Made by a program: the position numbers and the translations under genes. From Dipylidium caninum (lineage: Eukaryota; Platyhelminthes; Cestoda; Cyclophyllidea; Dipylidiidae), in the NCBI GenBank assembly GCA_017562135.1, contig QEYB01000556.1, positions 723,095-787,094 on the forward strand: a stretch of 64,000 nucleotides of DNA, given 5' to 3'. Numbering within the stretch: position 1 is the stretch's first letter; the number at the start of each line of letters is the position of its first letter. The notes under the pieces are model-generated. The model did no database searches. It saw nothing but the letters and a program-made list of their open reading frames with translations, and was not told the origin of the DNA. Positions 1-12,840 of this stretch are shown one piece after another.

Positions 1-2747
1 CCATTAATATAATTTTGAATAAAATTTGACATTTGGCCTGAAGGTATCGTTAGAATGGCCCGAGATGGTTAACTTCTTTGTCAAATTGTCGCGATAGCAT
101 TAGAGTTTTGCACTCTTAAGAATGGAAGACGACAATAAAAAGGTTAAAAAAAAGGCTTAAAGACAGGGGAGGAATCAGAAGGGAAATGGCGTCAGTGATT
201 CAAAGCAAACGTTAGTGTAGGAAGGGGAAGGAATGTCTGCAGTCACCTGAGGCCCGAGTCTTTGGTGCGTTAGCTTTCTCATTTCACATCAACTTTTGCT
301 AGTTGCTCCGAAAAAATACATTAAATAAAGCTAAAAAATAGCAATCCAAAGACCGAAACTCGACTGGAACTTGGGGGAAGTTTGATAGATGAAGTTATTC
401 GCCATATCAGGATAGTATATTGGCGATTATTTCCAATCGACCTGGATAGTCTATTATCATTACTTTTTATTTAGTTTTTTTGAAATTTAAATGCAGAGCA
501 GTGGTACGTGGCAGTGGCAGTGCCAGTGTAGAATTTTGAAGGAACCCAAGCTGAGGTGCCATGGAGAACGTTTTGGTGACACAACGTAATTCAGCGGTGA
601 CGATCACTACAAGAGCTTCTATCAATTTGCACTGCCTTCGAGGATCCTCATTTTACGCTTAATCTCCACTTTGAGAGATTGCAGCGGGATCAACTCTTAT
701 GGTGGCGTCCTCTTCCTTGCTGGGGCGCAAACAGCGTGAAAGATTAATTGGAAACAACTTCCGCAAGCTGACTTCTGTTCATTTGTGCTACCGCCCCCAC
801 TTACCGTCGCCTTAAAGTTCTTCAATTCCAGTTAGGGAAGAGTACTCTCGTATACTTTATAGAATGTGCGTTGACTATGGGAAGGAAATCTTTGCCGTGC
901 CTTGATTTCCTTTCCCACTGGGTATCCTCCGTCTGTTTTTAACTTACAGCATATCATTGCAAGGTATATGCAGGGTACGAAGACAACTGACGATAAAAAG
1001 ACTTTTGCCATTCGACTTACCATCCTTGATAGGATAATATGCGAGTAGGGCGGCCTAATGATATCGCAGTTCAGAGGAAAATTTATTTTGGGGATTTCAC
1101 TAATTCGACTTGACCCATCGACAGGTTCTGTCCCGCGCCCAGCTTCTGCTTATGCGACGCTTCGCCTTATGCCCAAGTCCCTCCTTGTGAAGTCAGGTTC
1201 GGCAAAGAGGAATTTATTCACTCAATTTTATTTTAAAGTTAGAGGGCCCCTTTTCAATGTACATTTGCATTTGGCTTAATTATTAACACCCCTACGCCTA
1301 TGTACTTGTTTCAGAACCCATTACAGTACACTGGCTCCAAATTCTGTATTGTTTTGCTTCCGCTACAGCTGATGACATTGCATTCATTCAGCCTAATGAA
1401 ACCAAACCAATATTTTACATCGTCGCAAATGGTTACAGCTCTAGGTGGGACGTCAGTCCAACCTGGGACCTGGCGTCGGTGGTTCCGTGATGCTCAAAGC
1501 TAACGGATTGGCCTTCCAGTCGGGCCGACCTCCAAGGAACTATCGTGCTAGTGTTAACCACCTTAAGGCTTTAAAAATAATCGGGGATTTTAAAGTAAGC
1601 TGTAGAAACTATTATTTCCTGTTTCAGTTTTAATGAGGTTCCTATTGATTGCATACGCCCTATCGATCCACGAAAGTGTCATATACCCAACAGGTTTTCC
1701 GTTAAATCTAATGAGTATTTAAAACAGTACAATATTATGCAATGGTTAACTTTTCACCTTAACGAATAAACGAAAATCTTACATCGTAGTACAACTCGAA
1801 GTTGTACACAGGTCTATGGACAACTCTCTTCCTATTATTAAACCATGGTTATAAACTCCATAGAATTAGTTTGTCAACCTTTTAAATTACCACTCGATAC
1901 CGATGATATATGGGCAGTTTCACTCGATACTTCAGATCTTTCAGTCTAATGACCCCGAAAATTTGAAATTTCATTGAAAAATAGTGTCTCATATATGAGA
2001 TATAATATTTTCTACAAATCTAATTTATTTATAGGGCCGATGAGGGGGTCGATGAGCAAACTAGAGGACCGTTGACCTTTTTAGACAGTATAGGTTACAA
2101 TCATCGCCCAAGTGGTGAACGATGTTATAGGGGAGATTTTGATGTCCTTTAGAAAGTATATGGCAAACGATTTCACATAAGCGTGAGAGATTCCTCGAAA
2201 ATTGGTGCACCGCTTCACCCCTAAGGGTTAAAAGTCCTTTTCATCCGTTAATTTACACCTTGGAGTTGGAACACATAAGAATTTAAAAATGCTGTTATAT
2301 ACACACGGATTGGTTTAGGGCAATCAGAGGAACGGGCTTCGAGAAGAGTTTATATGAGACATATCAATATCCTGCTATCAAACCACACCGTTTTGAAGAA
2401 ATTTGTAACGTTACCTTTAGGCAACGGTGCTAAAAATTAGTATTAGGTTACTTTAATTACATGTTTGTTTAATATTTTACATTTTTGAAAGTGTTTTCCT
2501 CCGTTTCAATAACCTGTGCGCTCAATTTTTTTTAACGACCTTCTGATCGTTGCTGCTTCTGGGTCTGCCGCAATTTTTGTTTGCATCTCCTGAAATATTT
2601 GGTTAACATGTCGAACATATGGTTTAAAAATTTAATCGTTGTTCTTGTATTAATTTTAATGCCCTCTGAAAGTGCAATAATCTTCTATGCTTTTGCCTCT
2701 ATTTAACTGTACTATTACTTGAACCGTAAATAGTTTGGTCAATCGGC
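1..2747. other. Intergenic, no gene seen
   Basis: I find no open frame in this stretch that resembles a protein family, and no convincing splice-linked exons. The frames present are shorter than about 75 codons, with random-looking composition. The base composition is AT-rich over most of it. Confidence 0.5.
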
Positions 2748-4915
2748 ATGAAGCTTTCGCTTTTGTGCGCAGAACTGAAAGGTACGACTGTAAAAGCTAA
2801 CACACTAATTATAGTCTTTACGAGGGCTATTTCGGCGTTGGGAAAACTTGGTGATGAAATTCATTTTGAATGTAGCTCGCATGAGGTACACATCGCCATA
2901 TTTGAAGTGGCATGTTCAGTAGTTAAATCTTCGGTGCGTCAATTCATCTCGTTCTGCGTTTGCCGTTGTGCATTTTTCTGAACGCTTTTTCGAAGAAATA
3001 TGTAAACTCACAGGTGGTATTGAGCGGTTCAAATTGAATGCCAAGGTTTTTTAATTCTATGCAACTTATTCCATTGTCAAAAGACTTGCTGTAAGGTCTT
3101 TAGACAGACCATGGCTTGGGACAGAGTTCTCCAAAGATGCAAAGTGCGTCTAGATAATGAAAAGAACCGCTTGATAGTGAGGTTCTTTCAGCGATATGGT
3201 CAGTCTTATTTTTCCATGTTCATTTACTCTCTACTCTAGGACTCGTAAAAACGTACAATCTTCCTATTGTTGAATGTGAGAATCTTGAAGCTGTGTATAG
3301 CATAAACGATGCAACTTGTCATATCGTGATGTCATCGAAGTAAGTGCGTGGTCGCCTTTGATTCATTGTTTCCAATCAGAGTAGTTGCAGAAATCATGCA
3401 AAATTTCAGACCAAACCAGGCTGAAGTGACGATTATCTTACAGGAGGGCGAATGTACTTTTCGTAATTACATTTCAGATTCGGGTAACTGAGTAAGGCTT
3501 CACTATTTCTTCAGACTTTTCTGCTGTCCTTACACATATATCGGTTGCGCCTACTGAATTCGAAGTCTATCAGCTAGGGGAAGAGTCTGATCTTACATTT
3601 TGTCAAAAGGATTTCCGAGTAGGTTCGGTTACTACTCACCACAATGTCAAATTCTGTCTGGTTTTTTACCTAATTCTTTTGTGTTATGTAACAGGCTGCC
3701 CTCACCTTTGGCGAATCCATGAATGCCCTATTCATTATTAACTGTAGTCGCCCGGGCAAACCCTTAATTCTTACCTTCACAGACGAAAAGCATTACAAGG
3801 CTCATTTTGTTCTCGCCACGCTGCCGTTGCCGTATTACCCGAAGAAAGCCCCTTTGAATCCGACTATTAATGCTTCTTTACAGTCTACGGTCAACAATAC
3901 CGTTGCCCCCTTGTATGTTTTTTCAAAAACCCCGTCAAATTGACATCTTGGTTAAATAGTATTAGGGTCTAGCTTTTTGGAAATTTTGTATTCTGAGCAT
4001 TTATTTTAGTTAACAAACACAGCTATCTTCAAAATTAGGCAGTGGGAAATTTTGGCCCCTCTCGAAGTCCAGCAACAGTTAAGCGTTCATGAACAGGCCA
4101 ACTTTTAGTAAATAGATACGTACTTCTGTTTATATACCTTCACATGTCTTCCCTATATGCAAGTTGAGATATTTTATATATTGGCTAGTTCCGTCAGTGA
4201 TAACCCGCCTGATACTCGTGCACTACTAGCCAGCCGGAGGGTGAATAATACATTGATGATGGCCCCAACTCAGGTGCTTCACCCACTGAGTCCGAATATC
4301 TCGAGTTGTCAACTAGTTGTAAGCACATTTTAAACAACTTTACTATTGGGAATTCAGTGATAATTAACTTTCGTTGTCCATCTTTATGTTTTGTAACTGT
4401 TATTTGTCCTTTCAGGCCACGACGCCTCTTTCAGTACACTCCCAAAATGCCACCGGACCATCAAGTAAAAAGGTGAATCAAAAAATCTTCCAAGTTTTCA
4501 TCCATATTAGTAGTCCGTAGTAATGTTGTGGAGACCTTATCACATTGTACTGAATCATCAGTACATTGTAAATTCATCGTTTCTACGTCAGTAAGCTGTA
4601 CACTGTCTGCCCACTTTTTATAACGCAAGTGAAGTCAATTTTCGTGAACCTAATGTGCCTCATGTTTGTTAGGCGCGCTCGGTGCTTTTCTCTTACCTTG
4701 GCGGCGACAATACTCACAACCGCATCTCATCTCCGCAGGAAACCGAGAGTCTGTGTGTGCATTCCTCTGGGGACCGGAACTTTGACCAGGACGTTAACAA
4801 CAGTGGTAGACAACTTACCACAAGAGTAACTTGTCACGACGACAGTTTACGATCCGCACCTGTTAGAGACACCAGCGCTACCCTCCTGGTTGTCGACTCG
4901 GAGGAAGAAACCTAG
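2748..4915 (+). CDS. RAD9: RAD9 checkpoint clamp subunit, multi-exon
   Basis: RAD9 is a subunit of the RAD9-HUS1-RAD1 (9-1-1) DNA-damage clamp, a nuclear PCNA-like ring. The call rests on exons that join in frame and follow animal RAD9 from end to end. Exon 1 is 2748-2781 (MKLSLLCAELK), then a 33-nt intron. Exon 2 is 2815-2885, then a 37-nt intron 2886-2922. Exon 3 starts at 2923 and carries CVNSSRSAFAVVHF, equivalent to the conserved VNSSRSAY segment. Later exons carry KTYNLP (about 3250), RPNQAEVTI (about 3405), LTFCQKDFR (about 3595) and GKPLILTFTDEKHYKAHFVLATL (as GKPLILTF and HFVLATL, 3754-3823). The last exon, about 4673-4915, begins RSVLFSYLGG, similar to the RSLFFGS of vertebrate RAD9. 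It ends in an acidic tail, VVDSEEET, before TAG at 4913-4915. Exon limits between about 3046 and 4670 are approximate. It faces the innexin tail to tail. Confidence 0.93.
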
Positions 4916-5230
4916 TTTCTCGTATCTGTTTGCCCAGCCTTGTTGACCGTCGCGTGTAAATATGTAATGGTTGTTTTTTTTTCAATGGTAAAGATTGAGT
5001 GAGAGAAAATACGATGAATATCTCTCATCACTACATTTTATTTCTTCGTTAGTGTTCTAGAGAGCGCCAAAAGCATGAAATACTGATTTTGTTTGTGCGA
5101 ATTAAAAGCCAACTATAAGGCCACAATTACACATGGCGGCGTATCAGACTAAGGTGGGTCACTACATTCGATCTTGACTGAGTCAATGTGCGGGATGTAT
5201 GGTTTGAATTTGAGCAGGTTGGCCGTCCAT
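4916..5230. other. Convergent intergenic space
   Basis: This is the short spacer between the 3' ends of RAD9 (+) and the innexin (-). I see no gene in it. It must hold both 3' UTRs; no single polyadenylation signal stood out enough to annotate. Confidence 0.5.
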
Positions 5231-8200
5231 CTATACGAATCCGACTTCAATCCTCTGGATCTTTTCATGCGGGGCTGTTGCCATCCGTAGAGAACCGTGT
5301 CTGCTGGCGGACAAAGCCGCTTCCTCTGTCTTTTTGTCTCGGTAACTTTGCCACATTTGTCCTACAACATCGGCCGCTAATATGTCGCCCGCGTTGATCG
5401 CCACCATTCTGATCAAGAAAACGCCATCCTGACGGAGATAGGCGTCAACGAAATTCTGTAGTAGCGTTACTCTGCTCCTTGGATCGCAGGGCCTCTTTGC
5501 CTCCTCCTCCATTTTGCACACTCTTAGAAACCTGGCGATGTAACGGTACCTGCGAAAGGGACTGGTGACGCGAATTACCCAGAGAAGCAGACTCAGGAGG
5601 CTGGTTATCAAGAGAAAGACGATCCAGAACCAGAGGAAGATGTAGATTTTCTCGTTGAGCATGTTGATGGGGAGAGCACACTGTGCTGTGTATGCGTTCT
5701 CGCCGCCCACCAGTTGAATGCTGGGGACCCGGCAGTACGCCACACGCGGGAACAGCAGGGTTTCCGGCCATTCCTGACCGGAGCGTATGTAACTTACTAT
5801 AGCCCACCCGAATGAGTAGCCGTGCTCGCTTTTCTCTGCAAATAAGGAAAAACTTTCTACTACGTGCACCTAAAGTAAGCTTAAAGTTTACCCCTGATTG
5901 CATTCTGTCCTCTCATCTCAAAGTTTCAGCCCTCGGGGTTGCATCAGTCCTTTTACTTTATTCAATTCCACCGCAACTGAAACCTCAGTCATCCACTTTG
6001 GTTTCCAAACCATCACTTTTTCAACGCTACTGTTTCGTTTATTCACCACCATCTTTGCTATTTTCCCCGTAAGATATGTTAAAGTAAGTAGAAACAGACG
6101 CCCACCTCAAAGAAAGCCTGGGCCGGGCCTTAAAAAGCTGGTGTTACTGTTCTCAGAACGATTTTTGGGGTCAACTTGTTAAGGTTAATAAATAAGTCCT
6201 CTGTCGCTTAGCGCCAGGGCGTTACGCGTCACCGCTTGCAGATGGTGGCCTCTGACCTGGTCGTGTCCCCCTCGGGTCAGGTCGGCTCCTTTTCAACATG
6301 CTGCCATTATTTCAATTGCATAAACTCAAGTTAGTAGGACTTTATCGAAAACCAAATGGAAGGTTAATTAAAACACATGAGGATTTTACGCTCTTAGGTA
6401 CTTGGGTTTTTAGGATTTGCCGCAAAAAGTTGATTTGGAATTACTCTGTGCTTCTGGTGAACGATTGGAGATTACTTTAGAAATGCCCTTAACTCGTGCG
6501 CTCATCATACCCGACGTCGTTGGGGGGCTACGGGACTTTGGGATGGCAAGCCATTTGGCCTACTAGCTGTCTATTTGAAACTCTTGGCATGGAGGCCTTT
6601 TTCATTTAATAAATCGGCCCCCTGTGGCTAGCGGAGCTTCAGGATTTTTCTAATTCAATATTAAAGATGGCAGCTTACCAAGTGAATACTGGGTTTTTCC
6701 CTGAATAATTGAGTCAGTCGATAGTGGTTTGAGGTAGTGTCCGGTAAAACCGAGGAATATCTGAATGAGGTGCAGTTGCAGGGCGGCATTCAGAATGACG
6801 ACCACCTTGAGAGCGATGTACGACCACATGAGGCAGGTCCCCATACGCCTGCTCACCACGCAGAGTCCGCAACTGTCGTGCATCTTGTCTACCAACTTGG
6901 TTTGGCGACCCTTGAAGGGTGAGGGGAGTGAATCACTTGGAAGTTCACTCCTCTACGACATGAGTATTAAGGCATGCGTGTTGAGCAAGTAGCGGTGAGG
7001 CGACGGGTAATGCGGTGAGCGAAGCAGGAGAGCTCACTGACCCCTGTGCGCGTCCATAAAAAACACATTATCGTCCCCACAAGGAGGAAGGGAGCCTAAC
7101 TTCCGCAACTTATGGCGGTGTTGCGAACCTCGTTGCATTCGCAGTAGTGTTGTACACTGTAACGAAGGTCAAAAGTAGGTGTGGCGTTTACTGTGCCGCT
7201 CTTTCACTGTGCAACTAGGCGCAGTACATTGACGGCGCGCATTATTATTACACTGAAACCAGGCCAATGTGAACAAGAGCGGGAATGAGTTGGGGTCCTC
7301 GAATCACCTAGCAGAGGCGTGTGTGTGTGGGGGGGGGCAGAGGGGGGGGCAACTTACTCGACGTGGCACCGATGGGTGTCAAGCATATCCTCGAGGAATT
7401 CGGCTACGCGTTGGACAGCCCTCTTCCGATCACTGCGACTACCCGACGAGGCTTTTCTCGCTGCTTGTATCAGTGTAAAGACGTCCCCGCTGGCCCGAGA
7501 GTTGCATATCACCTCCCAGAGGAGATGCGGGAGGTAGAAGATAATGCACTGAAGGCCCAACATAAACGGCACCCACTGGTAGTAGGCTTCAAATAAGATG
7601 ATTCTTCGAACTCAGAAGTTGAATGTTAGTTGGGTTACAGGTATGGTCGTTGCAACAACCTCTCAGACTTGCATGTCAGTTTGTATAAAATTTTGTTTAC
7701 ACTAGTTCCACACGTATTTTACTGCGAAACCTATGATTTTGCGATTTTTAGGTGGTAACCACTATGAATAGATGCTCCGAAAGTCAGAATGGGGGAGCGT
7801 GGAATGGATCTGCCGTAAGGTAGACTTATGGCTCTCTCGTTCTCAAAAGCGACAGCATTTCGCATCAAGAGTCCTGAAATTGCTTCTGAAAGAAAGCTAG
7901 GCGTTGTGAAAACGCAAAGGCACAGAGTTTTAGAATTGACAGCCTCAAACAGTGGCGACAATATTGCCAACTGCCCCGCTCGCTTCAGTGGTGAAGGCCA
8001 CATCTAGCAAATCTCACAAATGACCGATTCGCGGCCCAAGTAGGTCGAGTCGGCGATGGTTCGACTCCCCGAGGGTCCTTAACGTGCAGGAGACCGGTCC
8101 ACTAAGTTGTGCGCGCAAATGCCAGTAACCGTTTAGACCATGTACCTTAGGAGCATCTCCTCGCACAAGCTTAAACGCCGTTATTAAAATTGCAAATGTC

Positions 8201-8639
8201 TGAGGTGGCAGGATGCACAGTTTTTTCCTATGCCATGCGGATTACTGATGAAGTCGTTGTTATGGTCAACATAGTGGTGACGTGGAGGAGGTTCCCATCC
8301 CCGTTTGAGCTGATCGTGGAACTTACTGATTCTGCGGTACTTATCGTAGAGGTTCCACTCCTCCGGCGTAGAAGGCATTCGTTCATCTGGACGCAATGGA
8401 ATCGTTCCATGCACCCAACAGTAGTCGGCAAGGTAATTTTTGAATTCGCTGCCTGACGGTTGCACTGGAATGTAGCAGGAAATTGAATTGAACACGTATT
8501 GTTTCATGGAAATGAGGAGGGTGCAGAGGAGAAACAGGAACACAGTAAAGAGATTAAGACGGTCCGCAAAATCATCCACGGACAGGTTTGTGTTGGATTG
8601 AAAATTCCTGAAGAGGTCAAAAAACTCCTTGCCCACCAT
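5231..8639 (-). CDS. inx: Innexin gap-junction protein, four exons
   Basis: Innexins are four-pass membrane proteins that form invertebrate gap junctions. On the minus strand the exons are 8639-8327, 7586-7358, 6935-6679 and 5835-5231. The phases fit at each junction (1, 2, 1), and the sum is 1404 nt, or 467 residues. Exon 1 has the cytoplasmic N-terminus (MVGKEFFDLF), DDFADRLN, the first membrane segment and the first extracellular loop with SCYIPVQ and YCWVHGT. Exon 2 opens with the innexin signature YYQWVPFMLGLQ and the second membrane segment. Exon 3 holds the third membrane segment. Exon 4 carries the second loop (LFPRVAYC, AQCALPINM), the fourth membrane segment (NEKIYIFLWFW) and a cytoplasmic tail. 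The usual two cysteines in each loop appear. Donors are GTAAGT, GTAAGT and GTAAGC. I cannot assign the paralogue. Confidence 0.96.
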
Positions 8640-11600
8640 GCCTGTGACGTTCTTCTTAAGAACTCGCTGCGGAGAATGCTAGAAAGAGGGCTTGTTCCGG
8701 GTCAAAGTGCCGGCAGGGTGAGTGGCCTAGCACGTTTCACCCTTGCGCACGACGCACAACCGCGTGCGTCCACAGCACCTCACGGCGGGGCACGGCACAG
8801 CACAGCACAGCACGCCGCGGCGCGGAGCGGAGCGGAGCGGAGAAGCACACAACGCACACGCACACTCGCACGCATAACCTCATTCGAGGGGACGCCCGCA
8901 CCTTCCAGCCCGCTGGTTTGGCGCGAAAGGGCTCTGTCGAATGAGAAGAAGGCGAACTGAGTCTCGGAGACTCATGAAGAGCAAATCGTCTTGTCGACTT
9001 TGCCAGGTGAATATGAAGGTGAGTGTGAAGGTGTGAAGGCGTATTATCGTTCTCTCCAAGGCGCCATTTGCTCTGGACGTAGAGAGCTTCCCTTGCCCTC
9101 ACAATCTCCACATTGACGTTGTGTTTGCTACATGTAACTGATGCAAATGAGGCCATGCCTCCACCACCACCCGCTGCTCCTACTTGCATCAAGGGTGGTT
9201 TCCGTGTGGCGGCAGATATTGCTCTACCACTTGTTGAATGGAGCACAGGACAGAGGTGCGGAGGCGCATTGCGTTGGGGCACGAGGGCGAGTGGAGAGAG
9301 CTCCAAATAAACCCTGTCGGGTGGCCTAAAATACTTGAGCTGAGCCACCGGTCAGCGGACGCTTTGTGCCCCTCACTCTCGGCCGCACACGACATGCCAG
9401 GAGCTTCTCACGCGTCGTTGGAGCACCGCGGAGTTTGCGGCGCGTATGGAAGTAAAGGCGCCTCGCGTGGCCGCATCGCTCCAAAATGTGCCGCCATTAA
9501 GCGCGCCACTCACCACATCCTCGTTAGTGCACCGCAGACAACCGTCTTCGCCCTTCTCAAAAAACGTTGCGTGATGACGTGCAAAGCTTGTGGGCGAGAA
9601 TCGGAGTGTATGCTGGGTGGAAGAAGGGGCCGAAATAGCATCGCGCTAATCCCTTCCCGGCGCTAATTTGTTCCATCGGCGGGGCCTGAGAAGACGACCC
9701 TCACGGGAGAGGGCAGAAGATGCCCCCACGTCCCTCGAATACCCCGCGAATTCGAACACGCGGCCAAATTACCGACCAAATGCCCTGACGAGTGGCCTCC
9801 CCCCAAAGCCCCAACTCTCTCGAACACAACTCCAATTGCCGCCTTGTCGCAGCATTTGTTCCCACCTGGGAACGAACTCATTTGTGGATTTGGGATGGAG
9901 GTAAAAGTTGAAATTCTAGCTGCTGTCGATCGGAACAGGGTTCACACCGGCTTGCGCATGTTGATGGACGTGGAAAGCCGACACTTGGGTGCGACGAGTC
10001 TGACAGCGCGTTTAGTGTACTTTAACAACTAGAGTTTTGCCTTTTGACTCTTTATAGGCATTAGAATTGGTCGCGCTTCCCCCCTTTGCCCTCCAAGACG
10101 AAGACGTCACGGGACTGAGAAAACGCACTTCCGTAGACAGACATGCGCCGTAATTAAACCCATTTCTGCTTTAAGTGGCAGCGCATCACCGGCCGCATGT
10201 GAAGCAGTGACGCTGTTGCCTGCCACCTCCTGAGCAGCCGGCGCAACAAGGTGGAAGTGCAGGCAGATCTGTGGAGGCTGCAGTCCCCTGCACTGACTGA
10301 GGAATGCGCTGAAGTCATCAACTTAAAAGATAGACGAGAACATTGAGAGTCTCCCCGCCTACCACAAGGTTTACCTCATTTCACTAAAGTAGATACGCCT
10401 GCATCCACTCCGCCTCCGCGATATGCTTGTCATACTTCGCCCGTAATTATGGTTCCGAAGAACTGGTTGCAAGGGTCTCGCTTGACCGATTCGCTTGACA
10501 GTTTTCCCTCGAAGTCATCTGTGTAGAACTGGTTCGAAGAAGATAACCTGGATTTCGACCTTTCATCTCAGCACCTTTTTCACTTCCGATTTGCTTCCTT
10601 GTTTACTTGAGGTGGTGCTCATCGCCACATTCTCAGCCACGCAAGAGGGCCGTCCAAGCGGCCGCCACTCGGGGCGCAGAAGCACCGAATCGGGGAGCGG
10701 CGTCGGGTCGGCGCTCCACTCGCACCGAATGGTCCGACGCACACCACTCTAAAAATAAAATGATGCTCGTTGAAAGGCTCCCCGAACGAAGGCCTTTTTA
10801 GATCCGCATTAAAGAATATTTAATGGTTTGGATATGCCGAATACTTCAGGGGATGTTGCGATAGGCGGTTAACGAGGCCACACAAATGGCCTGTTAACTG
10901 AATACACAAGCGCATTTTGTGGAGCCACACGGTGGACTCCCATGACATACGCCAGGGTGCCAAAGTCGAGGCGCAATGAACTTCCCATGCGTCGAGCGTC
11001 AGAGTCCCGGCCGGAAGTGGGGGCTGCTGTTGACTAGCCCTGGGCGCAGGCAGCGACGGCGCGCATCACACCCGCCCTCCTCACCGGATGTGGTCTTTGC
11101 CCATCAGGGCGCTTTCGCCCACCTGAAAGTGTTTTTCAAGGGCCCGCATGCGCTATCTAGAAGTATAAGTATCCGTACGAAGGCTTACACACAATAAGAG
11201 GCGAGTCTAAACGCTGTGGAGCCATAAAACCTAACGGAAAGTGGGAAAAAAGGCCATTTTTATTTCCGTCCGTTAGGAGCATTTCCTCGCGAAGGGTTCA
11301 CACTTGTGCGCGATTAGGTGAGCCCCCTCCCCTCCCTCTTCCTGTCCTTTTTCGCTTAGCCATAAAAAATGGTGGAGCCACAGAGGCATTGTATGCAATC
11401 GCAGACAGTTGACAGGTGATCACCTGCGGTTAAAGTAAGAGGGCGTCACAAATGGTCGAGGCCAAGTGGCTTACGAAAACACCGCCTTGCGAACCTCGAG
11501 GTAAATGGGGGATGCAGTGACGGAAATGGAGGGGAGGCGGACTCCGCAATGTAGGAGTAGAGTCCCGTCTACGCGGACACGACGCGGCCACAGCCTGCCG

Positions 11601-12000
11601 CGGCTGAGCCGCACGCAGCGTCGCAGAAGCCGGCATCCGACATCGCGCTTGACGCGGAACCCTCGAGCGGCTGGAGCGCCCTTCTTCTAACGCTTGACAC
11701 ATCGTTCTTTTTCTGCTCTAGTGGCGTTATCGTTGCTGACTGAGATGCCTCCAGCGCGAGTCTGGCAGCAGGCGGGACCGATCGCTCACGTAATTTGAGG
11801 CTGTTTTGGAGGAGTGGGACGGAAGGACACACGCATACTCGAGCCTTATGCCCACGGAGGCGAATTTCATGGGCGCGCACACACGAGCTCACAGCCGCCG
11901 CCTCCGCCTATAGCTTAGAGAGAGAAGAGCCCGTCCGCGTGCGGCGGGCGTCGGACTGGCCAATCGGGTCTCTATGTTGAGGGCATCCTCTCTGAACTCC
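8640..12000. other. GC-rich, repetitive non-coding stretch
   Basis: This region upstream of the innexin start is rich in CpG and simple repeats. Short tandem CAGCA and GGAGC units lie at about 8793-8850. Long frames exist on both strands (for example 8737-9348 minus), but they are low-complexity, rich in Arg, Ser, Cys and His, and resemble no protein family. The part next to 8640 probably holds the innexin promoter. Confidence 0.45.
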
Positions 12001-12012
12001 CCCATTCCCTGG

Positions 12013-12020
12013 TATAAAAG
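12013..12020 (+). promoter_or_regulatory. TATA box of the peptide gene
   Basis: TATAAAAG lies about 30 bases upstream of a probable start of transcription near 12043. A consensus splice donor (GAG|GTGAGT) follows at 12071/12072. A strong pyrimidine-rich acceptor lies at 12501-12524, just before the ATG at 12530. Together they suggest an untranslated first exon (about 12043-12071) joined to the coding exon. A second TATAAA-like string at 12061 is less well placed. Confidence 0.5.
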
Positions 12021-12529
12021 GACGCCCATTTTGAGGTTACGCCATTTTTATGTTCGGAGGTATAAATTGAGGTGAGTTAGGCACAAGCAAGGATGACCGG
12101 CTCACTTTCGACCTCTCGAAATCGGCAGCCCAGTGACCACAAGTGGCGTTCAATTTTTTGAGCACGACTTTTGTCATGTCACGCCGTTTTTACGCTGCCT
12201 TTGTTCACTTTCCTTGCCTTTCTAGTGGGTGCACTTAGAATTGAGGAATTGGAGAAAAAGACCATAAACCCAACTTTTTGGCGGGAGGACAGAGCAACTG
12301 ACTTCCAGTTCGTTTGACCACACAGCTACTGCTCAAAATCGGATCGTTAGTTTTAAGGGGAAAATAAATCTTGTCGATAACTTTTCCCACTCGGTAGCTA
12401 TTTAATAAATAGCTACTTAAAATTAGCGTATTCATCCAAATAAAATGAGGTGCAGTTGTTGCTTTCATTGGGAATGGACTTGTCAATGCACATCATTTCC
12501 TGTTTCTCTCTCTCCTCCCTACAGAAGCC

Positions 12530-12763
12530 ATGTGCCCCTACAAAGTGGTGTTTTCTCTCGCACTCATGTACTTTGGTCTGATCCTTCTGGAGGCCCCGAA
12601 AACAAATGGCTCCAGGCTTCAGAGGCAACCTTATGGCGGCTTCTCAAGCGGAGATATGCTAGAGGACCCACAGAATGTATTCCTTCTGGAGGAAATTAGT
12701 AGCCTCTCACCTGAGGTTCGTCGTGAATTTGCTTCAAAAAGAGGATTCGTTCGCCTTGGCTAA
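12530..12763 (+). CDS. Prepro-neuropeptide, GFVRL-amide precursor
   Basis: This is a small secreted precursor of 77 residues. Residues 1 to about 22 are a signal peptide: a short polar start, then VVFSLALMYFGLILL. A linker of about 45 residues follows, and the protein ends E-V-R-R-E-F-A-S-K-R-G-F-V-R-L-G-stop. The Lys-Arg is a prohormone convertase site and the final Gly is an amide donor, so the expected product is GFVRL-NH2 at the extreme C-terminus. A single peptide at the C-terminus is common in flatworm precursors. From memory, GFVRI-amide has been reported in planarians; this would be its Leu form. An acceptor (CTACAG) ends at 12524, five bases before the ATG, and an AATAAA lies at 12835-12840, about 70 bases past the stop. 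This supports a compact, expressed gene. Confidence 0.82.
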   Translation: MCPYKVVFSLALMYFGLILLEAPKTNGSRLQRQPYGGFSSGDMLEDPQNVFLLEEISSLSPEVRREFASKRGFVRLG

Positions 12764-12834
12764 ACATACCAGCAAAAGTCTGTCGAATTCCCGGTCCCAG
12801 TAGTGTCTAATGACAAGTCCGGAGATAGTCAGTA

Positions 12835-12840
12835 AATAAA
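12835..12840 (+). terminator. AATAAA polyadenylation signal
   Basis: Canonical AATAAA about 70 bases past the stop of the peptide precursor. It would give a 3' UTR of roughly 90 bases. Confidence 0.5.

Noticed and set aside
8058..8068. GGTTCGACTCC, an exact polymerase III B-box
   Set aside because: No tRNA cloverleaf can be folded around it and no A-box lies at the right distance, so neither a tRNA nor a SINE is supported.
8737..9348. A 203-codon minus-strand frame upstream of the innexin
   Set aside because: GC-rich low-complexity sequence with simple repeats; composition is dominated by Arg, Ser, Pro, His and Cys runs and no domain is visible. Open frames of this size are expected in such GC-rich DNA.
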